Positions 27,419 through 36,015 of a stretch of DNA of 64,000 nucleotides are shown one piece after another. The position numbers and the translations under genes are program-made. The notes under the pieces are model-generated. The model had not been told where the DNA came from. It saw nothing but the letters and a program-made list of their open reading frames with translations, and ran no database searches. Position 1 is the stretch's first letter. Each line of letters opens with the position of its first letter. The DNA is taken from NCBI RefSeq assembly GCF_038967635.1, contig NZ_CP152413.1, positions 5,088,001 through 5,152,000 of the forward strand, written 5' to 3'. This DNA comes from Bradyrhizobium sp. B124. Its GTDB lineage: Bacteria > Pseudomonadota > Alphaproteobacteria > Rhizobiales > Xanthobacteraceae.

Positions 27419-28222
27419 ATGCAGCACCCCGCCCTTGAGGATTTCGTCGCCGGCCACCAGCGCCTGTTTGTCCTGACCGGGGCCGGCTGCAGCACCAATT
27501 CCGGCATTCCCGACTATCGCGACAGCGACGGCAACTGGAAGCGGACGCGGCCGGTGACGATCCAGGCATTCCTGGGTGAGGCGGCGACGCGCCAGCGCTA
27601 CTGGGCGCGCAGCATGGTCGGCTGGCGGCGGTTCGGCCGCGCGATGCCGAATGGTGCGCATCGCGCCCTGGCGAAGCTCGAACAACAAGGCCGCTGCGAG
27701 CTGCTGCTGACGCAAAATGTCGACCGCCTGCATCAGGCCGCGGGCAGCCAGCGCGTGATCGACCTGCACGGCCGGCTCGATGTGGTGCGCTGCCTCGGCT
27801 GCGGCGCGACGACGCCCCGCGAGCAGTTTCAGGGCGAGCTGGCGCGGCTGAATCCCGCCTGGCTCGCGCTCGATGCCGTCGATGCCCCTGACGGCGATGC
27901 CGATCTCGAGCAGGATTTTTCGTCGTTCGTGGTGCCGGCCTGCGAGGCCTGCGGCGGCGTGCTGAAACCCGACGTGGTGTTCTTCGGCGAGAACGTGCCG
28001 CGCGACACCGTTGCGTCGGCGCAGGCGCATCTCGAGCAGGCCGACGCTCTCCTGGTCGTCGGCTCCTCGCTGATGGTCTATTCCGGGTTTCGCTTCGTCC
28101 GGATGGCGGAGCAGCGCGGCTTGCCGATCGCCGCGGTCAATCTCGGCCGCACCCGCGCCGACGAGCTGCTCACGCTCAAGATCGAGGACCAGTGCGAGAC
28201 GGCGCTGGCGTTTTTGCTATAG
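27419..28222 (+). CDS. Sir2-family NAD-dependent protein deacylase
   Basis: A 267-residue sirtuin. NAD-binding motifs are LTGAGCSTNSGIPDYRD (about 19-35) and TQNVDRLH (about 98-105), with catalytic His117 in DLHGRL. The zinc Cys pairs are Cys125/Cys128 and Cys175/Cys178. It removes acyl groups from lysines. The Arg/Tyr pair typical of desuccinylases is not obvious. The gene converges with the small protein after minE. Confidence 0.92.
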   Translation: MQHPALEDFVAGHQRLFVLTGAGCSTNSGIPDYRDSDGNWKRTRPVTIQAFLGEAATRQRYWARSMVGWRRFGRAMPNGAHRALAKLEQQGRCELLLTQNVDRLHQAAGSQRVIDLHGRLDVVRCLGCGATTPREQFQGELARLNPAWLALDAVDAPDGDADLEQDFSSFVVPACEACGGVLKPDVVFFGENVPRDTVASAQAHLEQADALLVVGSSLMVYSGFRFVRMAEQRGLPIAAVNLGRTRADELLTLKIEDQCETALAFLL

Positions 28223-28245
28223 GCCAGCGCCGTTCGCCCGCGCTC

Positions 28246-28542
28246 TCACGCGCGATGGCGCTGCGACTTGGCCATCGGCATGTTGGCGTTCCAGTGCGTC
28301 CAGCTGACGCTGGCGAGGCTGCCGCGGTCCGTTGCCAACGGACGACGCGTGCGGCGCTCGTACTCGGCGATGCAGCGGCCTGATTCGCCGATCTTGCGCT
28401 GCAATTCGTCGATCGTCATCTGCGTCGCGCGGCCGCAATTGGCCTTGCCGAGCTGATCGACCTCGATCGCCTTCAATGCCGCGCGCAGCTTCTTCAGCTG
28501 CGCGCGCTGCCAGGCGATGTGACTGTTGCTGTCTGCTGTCAT
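28246..28542 (-). CDS. Small hypothetical protein co-translated with minE
   Basis: A 98-residue basic protein. The ATG overlaps the minE stop (ATGA, 28539-28542), so it is the fourth gene of the min operon. It is predicted alpha-helical (WQRAQLKKLRAALKAIEVDQ, then IDELQRKIGESGRCIAEYER), ending in a basic tail. It has no known domain. The position suggests a link to division-site placement, but no function is known to me. Confidence 0.7.
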   Translation of the reverse strand: MTADSNSHIAWQRAQLKKLRAALKAIEVDQLGKANCGRATQMTIDELQRKIGESGRCIAEYERRTRRPLATDRGSLASVSWTHWNANMPMAKSQRHRA

Positions 28543-28820
28543 GTGGCCGCCACCATCTTTGATCGTTGCACGCCGTTGGGTACCTCGATGTCGACTTCGA
28601 GCATCGAAACGAACTTGCCCCGGTCCATCCGGACCACGACCTTGTCGGGATCGACATCGATATGCTTGGAGACCACACCCAGGATTTCCGAGCGGAGCAT
28701 CTCCAGAAGGTCCGGCGTGCCGGTCCGGCCGCGCTCATGCGAAAGCAGGATCTGCAACCGCTCCCGCGCGACGGGCGCCGATGCAGAGCGGCCGCCGAAC
28801 AGCCGCATTACGTTCATCAT
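28539..28820 (-). CDS. minE: Cell-division topological specificity factor MinE
   Basis: A 93-residue MinE. The N-terminal anti-MinCD region includes RERLQILLSHERGRT; the C-terminal topological domain is EILGVVSKHIDVDPDKV to VDIEVPNG. It stimulates MinD ATPase and drives Min oscillation at the inner membrane. The start ATGATGA overlaps the minD stop. Normal family length. Confidence 0.95.
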   Translation of the reverse strand: MMNVMRLFGGRSASAPVARERLQILLSHERGRTGTPDLLEMLRSEILGVVSKHIDVDPDKVVVRMDRGKFVSMLEVDIEVPNGVQRSKMVAAT

Positions 28821-29632
28821 GCCGCCCTCCGTCGCAGCAGCCGGTCCATCAGCCCCTTGCGCTCGACCGGCACGGTCATCTCCACCGCTTCGCCCATCAG
28901 GCGCCGCACCGCGTCGGTATAGGCCCGCGCCGGCGCGCTGCTCGCAGCGTTCAGCGTGACCGGGCAGCCGACATTGGAGGCGCGCAACACGTCCTGGCTT
29001 TCCGGGACGATGCCGAGCAGCGGTGTGGCAAGGATTTCCAGGATATCGTCGATCGACAGCATCTCGCCGCGCGCGGCACGCGCGCTGTCGTAGCGGGTGA
29101 CCAGCAGATGCTTCTCGACCCGCTCGCCACGCTCGGCGCGGGCGGTCTTGGAATCCAGCATGCCGATGATGCGGTCGGAATCGCGCACCGACGACACTTC
29201 CGGATTGGTGACGATGATCGCTTCGTCGGCGTAGCGCATCGCGAGCGTCGCGCCGCGTTCGATGCCGGCCGGGCTGTCGCACAGGATCCAGTCGAACTTG
29301 GTCTTGAGGTCGGCGATCACGCGCTTGACGCCCTCTTCGGTCAGCGCGTCCTTGTCGCGGGTCTGCGACGCCGGCAGCAGCCAGAGATTTTCCAGCCGCT
29401 TGTCGCGGATCAGCGCCTGCGGCAGCTTGGCGACGCCCTGCACCACATTGATGAGGTCGAACACGACCCGCCGCTCCGCGCCCATCACCAAATCGAGGTT
29501 ACGCAGGCCGACGTCGAAATCGATGACGACGACGTTCTGGCCCATTTGCGCGAGCGCCGCGCCAAGCGCCGCGGTGGAGGTCGTCTTGCCGACCCCACCC
29601 TTCCCAGACGTCACGACCAATACCTTGGCCAT
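28817..29632 (-). CDS. minD: Septum-site-determining ATPase MinD
   Basis: A 271-residue MinD. It has the deviant Walker A motif KGGVGKTTST (about 10-19), switch DFDVGLRNLD (about 39-48) and Walker B CDSPAGIE. The C-terminal amphipathic membrane helix is rich in Lys, Arg and Leu (RKGLMDRLLRRRA). It recruits MinC to the membrane and is displaced by MinE. The gene lies 21 nt after minC. Confidence 0.97.
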   Translation of the reverse strand: MAKVLVVTSGKGGVGKTTSTAALGAALAQMGQNVVVIDFDVGLRNLDLVMGAERRVVFDLINVVQGVAKLPQALIRDKRLENLWLLPASQTRDKDALTEEGVKRVIADLKTKFDWILCDSPAGIERGATLAMRYADEAIIVTNPEVSSVRDSDRIIGMLDSKTARAERGERVEKHLLVTRYDSARAARGEMLSIDDILEILATPLLGIVPESQDVLRASNVGCPVTLNAASSAPARAYTDAVRRLMGEAVEMTVPVERKGLMDRLLRRRAA

Positions 29633-29653
29633 TCTCTCTCTCCTTGTGGTCGA

Positions 29654-30370
29654 TCAGTTCAAAGCTGTGATGCGCAGCATCTCGCCCTCGAGCCACGCCT
29701 GGGCGGGTCGGTTGCGCAAGCTGTCGGCGATTTCATCTGCGGTCTGGTAGTAGCCGTCGATGGCGAGCAGTTCGGCCTCGATCTTCTGGCAGAAGATCCG
29801 GGCCGCCGAATTGCCGTTGATGCCGGCCATCGCGCGGCCGCGCAGCGTGCCGTAGACATGGATCGAGCCGCCGGCGACGATCTCGGCGCCGGAGCCGACC
29901 GAGCCGAGCACGGTGACGTCGCCCTCGGCGAACACGATCGACTGGCCGGAACGCACCGGGCTTTCCAGCAGCAGCGACGGCAGCTTGGTCTTGTCCTTGT
30001 CTTTGTTCTTTTCCTGCGCCGGCGGCGTCTTCGGCTCGACATGGGTGATCGCGCAGGCGCGGCCGCCGGTCAGAAGCGGCGGCAGGTTGGCGCCGAGCTT
30101 GGATTCGTCGACGCCCTCGATGCCGAGAATGCGGATGTTGCGTTCAGCGAGGCTGCCGACCAGATGCGCGATCGCGGCCTGGCTGAGGTCGACCGCCGAA
30201 AGGTCGAGCACCACAGGCTTGCCGGCGAAGAAGCCCGGCGACTTTCCCAGCGTCGCGTCGATCTCGGCGAGCCAGGACACGACCGGCACGACGGGCGAGA
30301 AAACGAACGCAACATAGGAACGGCCGCGCATGCGGACCTGCTGACGTGCCACCTGTTGAGTTGCGTCCAT
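29654..30370 (-). CDS. minC: Septum-site-determining protein MinC
   Basis: A 238-residue MinC, the FtsZ inhibitor. The N-terminal domain (about 1-105) has the typical GRSYVAFVFSPV opening. A Lys/Asp-rich linker (KNKDKDKTK, about 120-130) leads to the C-terminal beta-helix (AEGDVTVLGSVGSGAEIVAG), which binds MinD. First gene of minCDE plus a fourth small gene. Confidence 0.95.
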   Translation of the reverse strand: MDATQQVARQQVRMRGRSYVAFVFSPVVPVVSWLAEIDATLGKSPGFFAGKPVVLDLSAVDLSQAAIAHLVGSLAERNIRILGIEGVDESKLGANLPPLLTGGRACAITHVEPKTPPAQEKNKDKDKTKLPSLLLESPVRSGQSIVFAEGDVTVLGSVGSGAEIVAGGSIHVYGTLRGRAMAGINGNSAARIFCQKIEAELLAIDGYYQTADEIADSLRNRPAQAWLEGEMLRITALN

Positions 30371-30539
30371 CGCCTCTGACTCGGTTCTCTTGTCGAATGG
30401 TTAACAATCGGACCGCATGGTTAATCAAAGGTTAACGGAAGGAGGTGTTTTCACGGATTTGCGAGGACTGCTCCTCGGACAACCGCTGTTGGCTGCGACC
30501 TGTTGCCTGGACGCATGATTCTGGGACCGGCGGCGAGGA

Positions 30540-30788
30540 TCAACGCCGCGACGGCGATCGCTCGGCCTGCACCGATGCATCGAACACCGCGCGGCATGAC
30601 GGGCTGAGCTGCTCGACCTGCGCCGCCATGCAATCCCTGATCCGGCCGCGATCCGGAATGTAGGCGCCGCACAGGCGGACCGCGTCACCCATGCAGGCTT
30701 GACGCTGCATGGATTCGTTCAGTCCGGACTGGGCCATGGCGGGCGCGATGGTTGCACCGAGAAGCACGAGGGCAAGACGAAGTTTCAT
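30540..30788 (-). CDS. Small secreted Cys-containing protein
   Basis: An 82-residue protein with a signal peptide (1-19, APAMA). The mature part has four Cys (QACMGDAVRLCG, RDCMAAQ, SPSCR), probably in two disulfides, and a basic C-terminus (AERSPSRR). The pattern resembles cysteine-rich periplasmic repeat proteins of alphaproteobacteria. Function unknown. The gene lies upstream of minC and is co-directional, 170 nt away. Confidence 0.75.
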   Translation of the reverse strand: MKLRLALVLLGATIAPAMAQSGLNESMQRQACMGDAVRLCGAYIPDRGRIRDCMAAQVEQLSPSCRAVFDASVQAERSPSRR

Positions 30789-30835
30789 GGATCACTCTCT
30801 CACTGGCAGGTTGAAGTGTTGGTCGAGGCTGGATG

Positions 30836-31552
30836 TCACGACAGCGGCTTGCGGCCGTTGCCGGCTGCGGGTTCGGCGTCGGCTTGCGACGGCGGAAGAT
30901 GCAGAAGCGTTGCGATCGTCGTATCGAGCAGCTGCGTCCGCGCTGTCTCGGGATCGATCTCGGGCGCAAACCGGCCGAGCAGCATCGGAAAGGCCGGCGG
31001 CTGGTTGAGCGCCGCGTTGAGCAACGCAAAGAACAGCGCCGGATGGCTGCTGCGGATGATGCCCGCCGCGATGCCGGCCTCGAAGAGCTCGCGCGCGCTC
31101 TCATAGGCCGGACGCAGCAGCTTTTCGGTCACCATTGCGGAGCGCTCCGGCGCTTCCGCACCGTGGCGAACCACGAAGTCCCTCACCTGCGGATGCGAGG
31201 CATAGAACGTGGCGACGCGGATGATGAGATCGCGCAGCCGGTCGGCCAGCGAACGGCGCGTGTCGGTGGCGATGGTGTGCACCTCGGCCATCACAGGCTC
31301 CGCAAGCGTCACGATGCGGTCGAGGCAGGCCTCCCATAGCGCGGCCTTGTTGCCGAAGTGGACGCGCACGAGATTCGGCGCGACGCCCGCTGCCGCGGCG
31401 ACGCTACGCAGGTCGGCGCCGTCGAAACCGAGGCTCGCAAAGGCCTCGGTCGCCGCGATCAGCAGCGCCTGGCGGCCGTCGGGCATGTCCTTGCTGCGGC
31501 GTCCCTTGGGCCGGGAGGCCGGCAGCGCGGCGGCAGTCGTCGTTCCAATCAT
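30836..31552 (-). CDS. TetR-family transcriptional regulator
   Basis: A 238-residue TetR regulator. The helix-turn-helix is AFASLGFDGADLRSVAAAAG followed by VAPNLVRVHFGNKAALWEA (about 37-75). The C-terminal ligand domain is mostly helical (to about 210), ending in a Pro/Ala-rich tail. It is alone on its strand, so its target is probably its own promoter or a distant gene. Confidence 0.88.
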   Translation of the reverse strand: MIGTTTAAALPASRPKGRRSKDMPDGRQALLIAATEAFASLGFDGADLRSVAAAAGVAPNLVRVHFGNKAALWEACLDRIVTLAEPVMAEVHTIATDTRRSLADRLRDLIIRVATFYASHPQVRDFVVRHGAEAPERSAMVTEKLLRPAYESARELFEAGIAAGIIRSSHPALFFALLNAALNQPPAFPMLLGRFAPEIDPETARTQLLDTTIATLLHLPPSQADAEPAAGNGRKPLS

Positions 31553-31690
31553 CGCTCACCAAATATGTTCAGACGAACATATAAATTGGTAAGTCCGCAT
31601 TTCAAGTTCGAGGCACGATCTAAAAGCGCATAACATTCAGGTAGATAGATGAAATGCCGCGAATGTGAGCGTGGCGGTCAACCGCCGAAG

Positions 31691-31720
31691 AAAAAGCCGG
31701 CGTCAACCGACGCCGGCTTC
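31691..31720 (-). terminator. Rho-independent terminator of pstS
   Basis: On the minus strand GCCGGCGTC pairs with GACGCCGGC (31696-31717, 4-nt loop), followed by TTTTTC. It lies about 32 nt past the pstS stop. Confidence 0.85.
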
Positions 31721-31751
31721 ATGCCATTGAGCGGATCCGAAAGTGGGCAGC

Positions 31752-32762
31752 TCAGCTCTTGACGTCAGCAGCCCAGGTCTTCTCGATCTGCTTCACGACG
31801 CTGTCCGGCATCGGGATGTAGTCGAGCTCTTCCGCGCTCTTGGCGCCCTTGTCAAAGGCGAACTTGAAGAACTTGAGCGCTTCCTTCGAGGCCGCCTTGT
31901 CGGTCGCGTCCTTGTGCAACAGGATGAACGTCGAAGCGACGATCGGCCAGGACTTGTCGCCCGGCTGGTCGGTCAGGATCAGGTAGTAGCCGGGCGCGTT
32001 GGTCCAGTCGGCGTTCGACGCCGCAGCCTGGAACGCTTCGTTGGTCGGCTGAATGGTCTTGCCCGCCTTGTTGATCAACGCGGTGTAGGTCAGCTTGTTC
32101 TGCTTGGCGTAGGCATACTCGACATAGCCGATCGAGTTCTTGGCCTGCGCGATATTGCCCGCAACGCCTTCGTTGCCCTTGGCGCCGACGCCGACCGGCC
32201 ATTCGACCGCGGTGCCGGAACCGATCTTGCTCTTCCAATCCGGGCTGACCTTGCTCAGATAGTCGGTGAAGTTGAAAGTCGTTCCCGAACCGTCGGCGCG
32301 ATGAACCACCGAGATCGCCTCGGATGGCAGCTTGGCCTTCGGATTGAGCTTCTTGATCGCGGCGTCATCCCACTTGGTGATCTTGCCGAGGAAAATGTTG
32401 GCAAGCGTCGGACCGTCGAGAACCAGATCGCCGGCCTTCACACCGTCGAGGTTCACCACCGGAACGATCGCCCCCATGATCATCGGCCACTGCGCAAGAC
32501 CGTCCTTCTGCAACTGGTCGGACTTCAGCGGCGCGTCGGTGGCACCGAAGGTCACGGTGTTGGCTTCAATCTGCTTGATGCCGGCACCCGAACCGATCGA
32601 CTGGTAGTTCACGCCACTGCCTGAATCCTTCTTGTAGGCGTCGGCCCATTTGGAGAGGACAGGGAAGATAAATGTCGAACCGGCACCGGTGATGTCGGCT
32701 GCGAAGCTCGGCGTCGCCATGACCACCAGACTTGCGGCCACGATTGTCTTGACGAATTTCAT
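31752..32762 (-). CDS. pstS: Phosphate ABC transporter substrate-binding protein PstS
   Basis: A 336-residue periplasmic phosphate-binding protein. The signal peptide is residues 1-21 (TPSFA); the mature chain opens [14 protein letters not shown]. The phosphate-site stretches [18 protein letters not shown] and [11 protein letters not shown] are intact. pstCAB does not follow; the gene has its own terminator, so this is a monocistronic pstS. A strong Pho box lies about 79 nt upstream, predicting PhoB control under phosphate limitation. Confidence 0.96.
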   Translation of the reverse strand: MKFVKTIVAASLVVMATPSFAADITGAGSTFIFPVLSKWADAYKKDSGSGVNYQSIGSGAGIKQIEANTVTFGATDAPLKSDQLQKDGLAQWPMIMGAIVPVVNLDGVKAGDLVLDGPTLANIFLGKITKWDDAAIKKLNPKAKLPSEAISVVHRADGSGTTFNFTDYLSKVSPDWKSKIGSGTAVEWPVGVGAKGNEGVAGNIAQAKNSIGYVEYAYAKQNKLTYTALINKAGKTIQPTNEAFQAAASNADWTNAPGYYLILTDQPGDKSWPIVASTFILLHKDATDKAASKEALKFFKFAFDKGAKSAEELDYIPMPDSVVKQIEKTWAADVKS

Positions 32763-32840
32763 GTTGATCTCCGTGGAAACGCGAGAGGTCTCGCGCGCGC
32801 GATGCTCTCGTAAGCTGTCGCAACGTTTTTTCGGAGGCCC

Positions 32841-32858
32841 ATGACGACGGGATGACAG
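32841..32858 (-). promoter_or_regulatory. Pho box upstream of pstS
   Basis: On the minus strand the site reads CTGTCATCCCGTCGTCAT: two PhoB half-sites (CTGTCAT and TCGTCAT) with the standard 4-nt spacer. It matches the CTGTCAT-N4-CTGTCAT consensus at 12 of 14 positions. Confidence 0.85.
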
Positions 32859-32954
32859 TGGCCCCTGACCTTCGGCCTACGTCAAAAATTCGGAACCGCA
32901 CGGGATACCGCCTGTCGCGGTTCCCTTGAGTTTGACGGAGCGTCGCGCTGGAAG

Positions 32955-33941
32955 TTATTCCGCCTTGATGTTGGCCGACTTGACGATCGGCCACCACTTC
33001 TCGACCTCGGCGGCTTGATGGTCGCGCAGCGCGGCGGGGCTCTGTCTATCCGGTGACGGGATCTCCTGCCCGAGTTCGGCGAAGCGTTGCCGGACGACGG
33101 GCTCGGCGAGCGCCGACGTCACCGCCTTCGACAGAACAGATACGATATCGGCCGGCGTGCCCTTCGGCGCCCAGATGCCGTGCCAATAGGCGATATAGAG
33201 ACCCGGCAATCCGGCTTCGTCGACGGTCGGAATATCGGGTGCCGATGCGAGCCGCGACGACGCTGTCACCGCAAAGGCCTTCACGGTCCCGCTCTTCACC
33301 TGCGGCAGCGAGTTGGAGGCCTGATCGAACATGATGTCGATATGCCCGGCCATCAGATCGTTCAGCGCGGGACCGGCGCCGCGATACGGCACGAACGAGA
33401 AGCGGGTAGCCGTCAACTGCTGGAAGAACACGCCCGCGACATGCGCGCCCGAACCCGGGCCCGCGGTGCCGGCGGTCGCCTTGTCCCCGTTGGTCTTGAG
33501 CCAGGCGATCAGCTCTTTCAGATTCTGCGCCGGCAGATCGGGCCGGCCGATGATGAGCTGCGGTCCGCTCGCGATCAGTGCAATCGGCGCGAATTCGCGC
33601 ACGTCATATTGCAGCTGATAGATCGCGCCGTTGAGGCAATGCGTGCCCCAGTGCCCGATCGTGATCGTGGTGCCGTCCGGCGCCGCGCGCGAGGCGCGCA
33701 GGCCCGCGACAGTGCCGGAGGCGCCCGTGACATTCTCGATGATGACAGGATGGCCGAGCGTATTGCGCATATATTCGGCGAGGATCCGCGCCAGCACGTC
33801 AGTCGGCCCACCGGCGGCGAACGGCACGATCATCGTGATGGGGCGCGCAAGCGTTTCCGCGCGCGTGCCGCGGCAAGCAAGCGGCAGCGTTGCCGCGCCG
33901 AGCGCGAGCTGCAGGAATGGCCGGCGAGACATGTTAGGCAT
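32955..33941 (-). CDS. Bug/TctC-type tripartite tricarboxylate transporter substrate-binding protein
   Basis: A 328-residue periplasmic solute-binding protein. The start at 33941 has AGGGGGA 5 nt upstream. A twin-arginine-like stretch (SRRPFLQLALG) begins a signal peptide of about 28 residues. The family signature ITMIVPFAAGGPTDVLAR follows, with VIIENVTGASG and a C-terminal GIWAPKGTPADIV. Members bind carboxylates. No TctA/TctB membrane genes are adjacent, so it is an orphan binding protein. Confidence 0.9.
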   Translation of the reverse strand: MPNMSRRPFLQLALGAATLPLACRGTRAETLARPITMIVPFAAGGPTDVLARILAEYMRNTLGHPVIIENVTGASGTVAGLRASRAAPDGTTITIGHWGTHCLNGAIYQLQYDVREFAPIALIASGPQLIIGRPDLPAQNLKELIAWLKTNGDKATAGTAGPGSGAHVAGVFFQQLTATRFSFVPYRGAGPALNDLMAGHIDIMFDQASNSLPQVKSGTVKAFAVTASSRLASAPDIPTVDEAGLPGLYIAYWHGIWAPKGTPADIVSVLSKAVTSALAEPVVRQRFAELGQEIPSPDRQSPAALRDHQAAEVEKWWPIVKSANIKAE

Positions 33942-34125
33942 GCGGTTCCCCCTCATGCTCTCATAGAGCCGGCAGTGTCGCGCGGTCCAGCGTAAGACGT
34001 CAGAGACGCGATGTCCGTGTTTGAACGGCAAAGCTTGCCGTTGCGCGGCGTCGCCCAAATTGGGCAAATCCCGCGCCCCCTGGATGCCGGTCAGCCCCAA
34101 CCACGGTCATCGAACTCGCAAGAAA

Positions 34126-34143
34126 GCGTCATCCCACCGTCAA
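34126..34143 (+). promoter_or_regulatory. Candidate Pho box before the phosphodiesterase gene
   Basis: GCGTCAT-CCCA-CCGTCAA has the right 4-nt spacing and 10 of 14 consensus positions. It ends 71 nt before the start codon. Weaker than the pstS site. Confidence 0.45.
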
Positions 34144-34147
34144 TTGA

Positions 34148-34166
34148 CCGCGACAAGTTGTCGCGG
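34148..34166 (+). promoter_or_regulatory. Palindrome in the phosphodiesterase leader
   Basis: CCGCGACAA and TTGTCGCGG flank a single G: a perfect 9-bp inverted repeat between the candidate Pho box and the start codon. It could be an operator or a 5'-UTR hairpin. Confidence 0.4.
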
Positions 34167-34214
34167 CCAGCGCAGGCGATTCCAAATTCACCGAAATCAA
34201 AGAGGGGCGAACTC

Positions 34215-35873
34215 ATGAGTGGCTTTCGTGACTATCTCTTGTCAACTGCCGCGATCGCGGCAGCCATGCTGGCTTGCGGCGTCGCCGTCGCGCAAGCGGA
34301 TGACGACAACGACCATTCGCAGCGACATGGCTACAAGCACGTCCTGCTGATCAGCGTCGACGGCATGCACGCCATCGATTTGAAGCGTTGGGTCGAAAGC
34401 CGCCCCGGCGGCAACTTCGCCCAGCTCACCGGAAAGGGCGTCGTTTATCCGAACGCTTTGACCACCGCGCCATCCGACAGCTTTCCCGGCATGCTCGCGC
34501 AGGTCACGGGCGCCACGCCGAAGGGCGGCGGCCTGTTCTATGACGACAGCTATGACCGCACCGAATATCCGGCCAAGGCCTTCTACACCAGCCAGGGTCT
34601 TGCGGACCCCGGTTGCGTCGGCCCGGCGGGAACCGAGCTCACCAACTTCGAAGCGCTCGACAAGACCTACAATTACTCCACCGGGCTGGTCGCCGATTAC
34701 ACCGCCGGCGGCACGCTGGGTCAGGTCTACACGCAGCTCGATCCGGATCACATGCAGCGCAAGCTGGTGAACGGCCAGTGCGTGCCGGTCTATCCCCACG
34801 AATACGTGCGCACCAACACGGTCTTCGAGGTGATCAAGGAGGCCGGCATGCGCACGGCCTGGTCCGACAAGCATCCTGCCTACGAGGACCTCGCGGGTCC
34901 GTCGGGCAAGGGCCTCGACGAGCTCTTCACGCCGGAGATCAACTCGCAGGACACGATCGACCCCGGCGCCCAGCCCGGCGACGACTACACCAAGAGCTTC
35001 ACCGGCGTCCGCTCCTACGACTCGCTGAAAGTGAAGGCGGTGTTGAACTGGATCGACGGCTATGACGGCACGCGAACCCAGCGTCAGCCGGTGCCCGCGA
35101 TCTTCGGCATGAACTTCCAGGCGGTCAGCGTCGGCCAGAAGCTCGCCAAGGCCGGCCACGCGGATGCCGACAAATCGCTTGTCGGCGGCTATGCCGACGG
35201 CAAGGCGACGCCCGGTAATGCGCTCACGCTGCAATTCCAGTTCGTGGACGATGCGCTCGGCAAGTTCGTCAACGAGCTCAAGACGCAAAATCTCTACGAT
35301 TCGACGCTGATCATCGTCAGCGCCAAGCACGGCCAGTCACCGATCGACGTCAAGGACCGCGTGGCGATCTCCGACGCGCTGTACAGCAAGGCGCCCGGTT
35401 TCGGCACCAACGGCTTCGAGATCTGCGACGACGAGGCGCTCGTCTGGTTGTCGCCGGAGCTGCAGCAGGCGACCAATCCGGCGACCGACCATCCCTACTA
35501 CGCAGATGCCAAGGCCTACATCCTCGCCCACGCCGCCGATCTGCATATCCAGAAGCTGCTCGACCGCGACGAACTGACCAGGCTCTACGAGGATCCGTTC
35601 CACAACAGCCGGGTGCCGGACTTCATCGCCGTCACCGATCATGGCGTCATCTGCACCGGCGGCAGCAAGCTCGCCGAGCATGGCGGCTTCTCCAACGACG
35701 ATCGCAACGTGCTGCTGCTGCTCTCGTCGCCGCACATCAAGCACGCGCGGGTCGTCGAGGAGACGGCTTTCACCACCCAGATCGCGCCGACGATCCTTCG
35801 TGCACTCGACCTCAATCCGCGCAGCCTCCAGGCGGTTCGTGACGAGGGTGTCGAGGCCCTGAAGATAAAATAA
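34215..35873 (+). CDS. Secreted alkaline-phosphatase-superfamily nucleotide pyrophosphatase/phosphodiesterase
   Basis: A 552-residue exported enzyme. The ATG at 34215 follows GAGGGG and opens a signal peptide (1-27). Metal and nucleophile sites are ISVDGMH (Asp49), SDSFPG (Ser89, where NPP enzymes carry Thr), AKHGQS and AEHGGFSNDD. The family hydrolyses phosphodiesters or pyrophosphates in the periplasm. A candidate Pho box in front and the nearby pstS suggest a role in phosphate scavenging; that is inference. Confidence 0.88.
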   Translation: MSGFRDYLLSTAAIAAAMLACGVAVAQADDDNDHSQRHGYKHVLLISVDGMHAIDLKRWVESRPGGNFAQLTGKGVVYPNALTTAPSDSFPGMLAQVTGATPKGGGLFYDDSYDRTEYPAKAFYTSQGLADPGCVGPAGTELTNFEALDKTYNYSTGLVADYTAGGTLGQVYTQLDPDHMQRKLVNGQCVPVYPHEYVRTNTVFEVIKEAGMRTAWSDKHPAYEDLAGPSGKGLDELFTPEINSQDTIDPGAQPGDDYTKSFTGVRSYDSLKVKAVLNWIDGYDGTRTQRQPVPAIFGMNFQAVSVGQKLAKAGHADADKSLVGGYADGKATPGNALTLQFQFVDDALGKFVNELKTQNLYDSTLIIVSAKHGQSPIDVKDRVAISDALYSKAPGFGTNGFEICDDEALVWLSPELQQATNPATDHPYYADAKAYILAHAADLHIQKLLDRDELTRLYEDPFHNSRVPDFIAVTDHGVICTGGSKLAEHGGFSNDDRNVLLLLSSPHIKHARVVEETAFTTQIAPTILRALDLNPRSLQAVRDEGVEALKIK

Positions 35874-35968
35874 AGCCGCAGAGGGGCATTCCCTCCAGCG
35901 GCACAACGCACCAAACGGCTTGCGCCGGCACACCGTGACCGGGCAAGCCGAGCGGCCGGGCCTTCCAT

Positions 35969-35996
35969 ATCGGCGCCCCTATCGCGGGGCGCCGAT
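35969..35996. terminator. Bidirectional terminator hairpin
   Basis: ATCGGCGCCCC (35969-35979) pairs with GGGGCGCCGAT (35986-35996) around a 6-nt loop, followed by TCTATTT. It lies between convergent genes (phosphodiesterase and spermidine-synthase-like protein). Confidence 0.75.
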
Positions 35997-36015
35997 TCTA
36001 TTTGCCATGAGCGCG

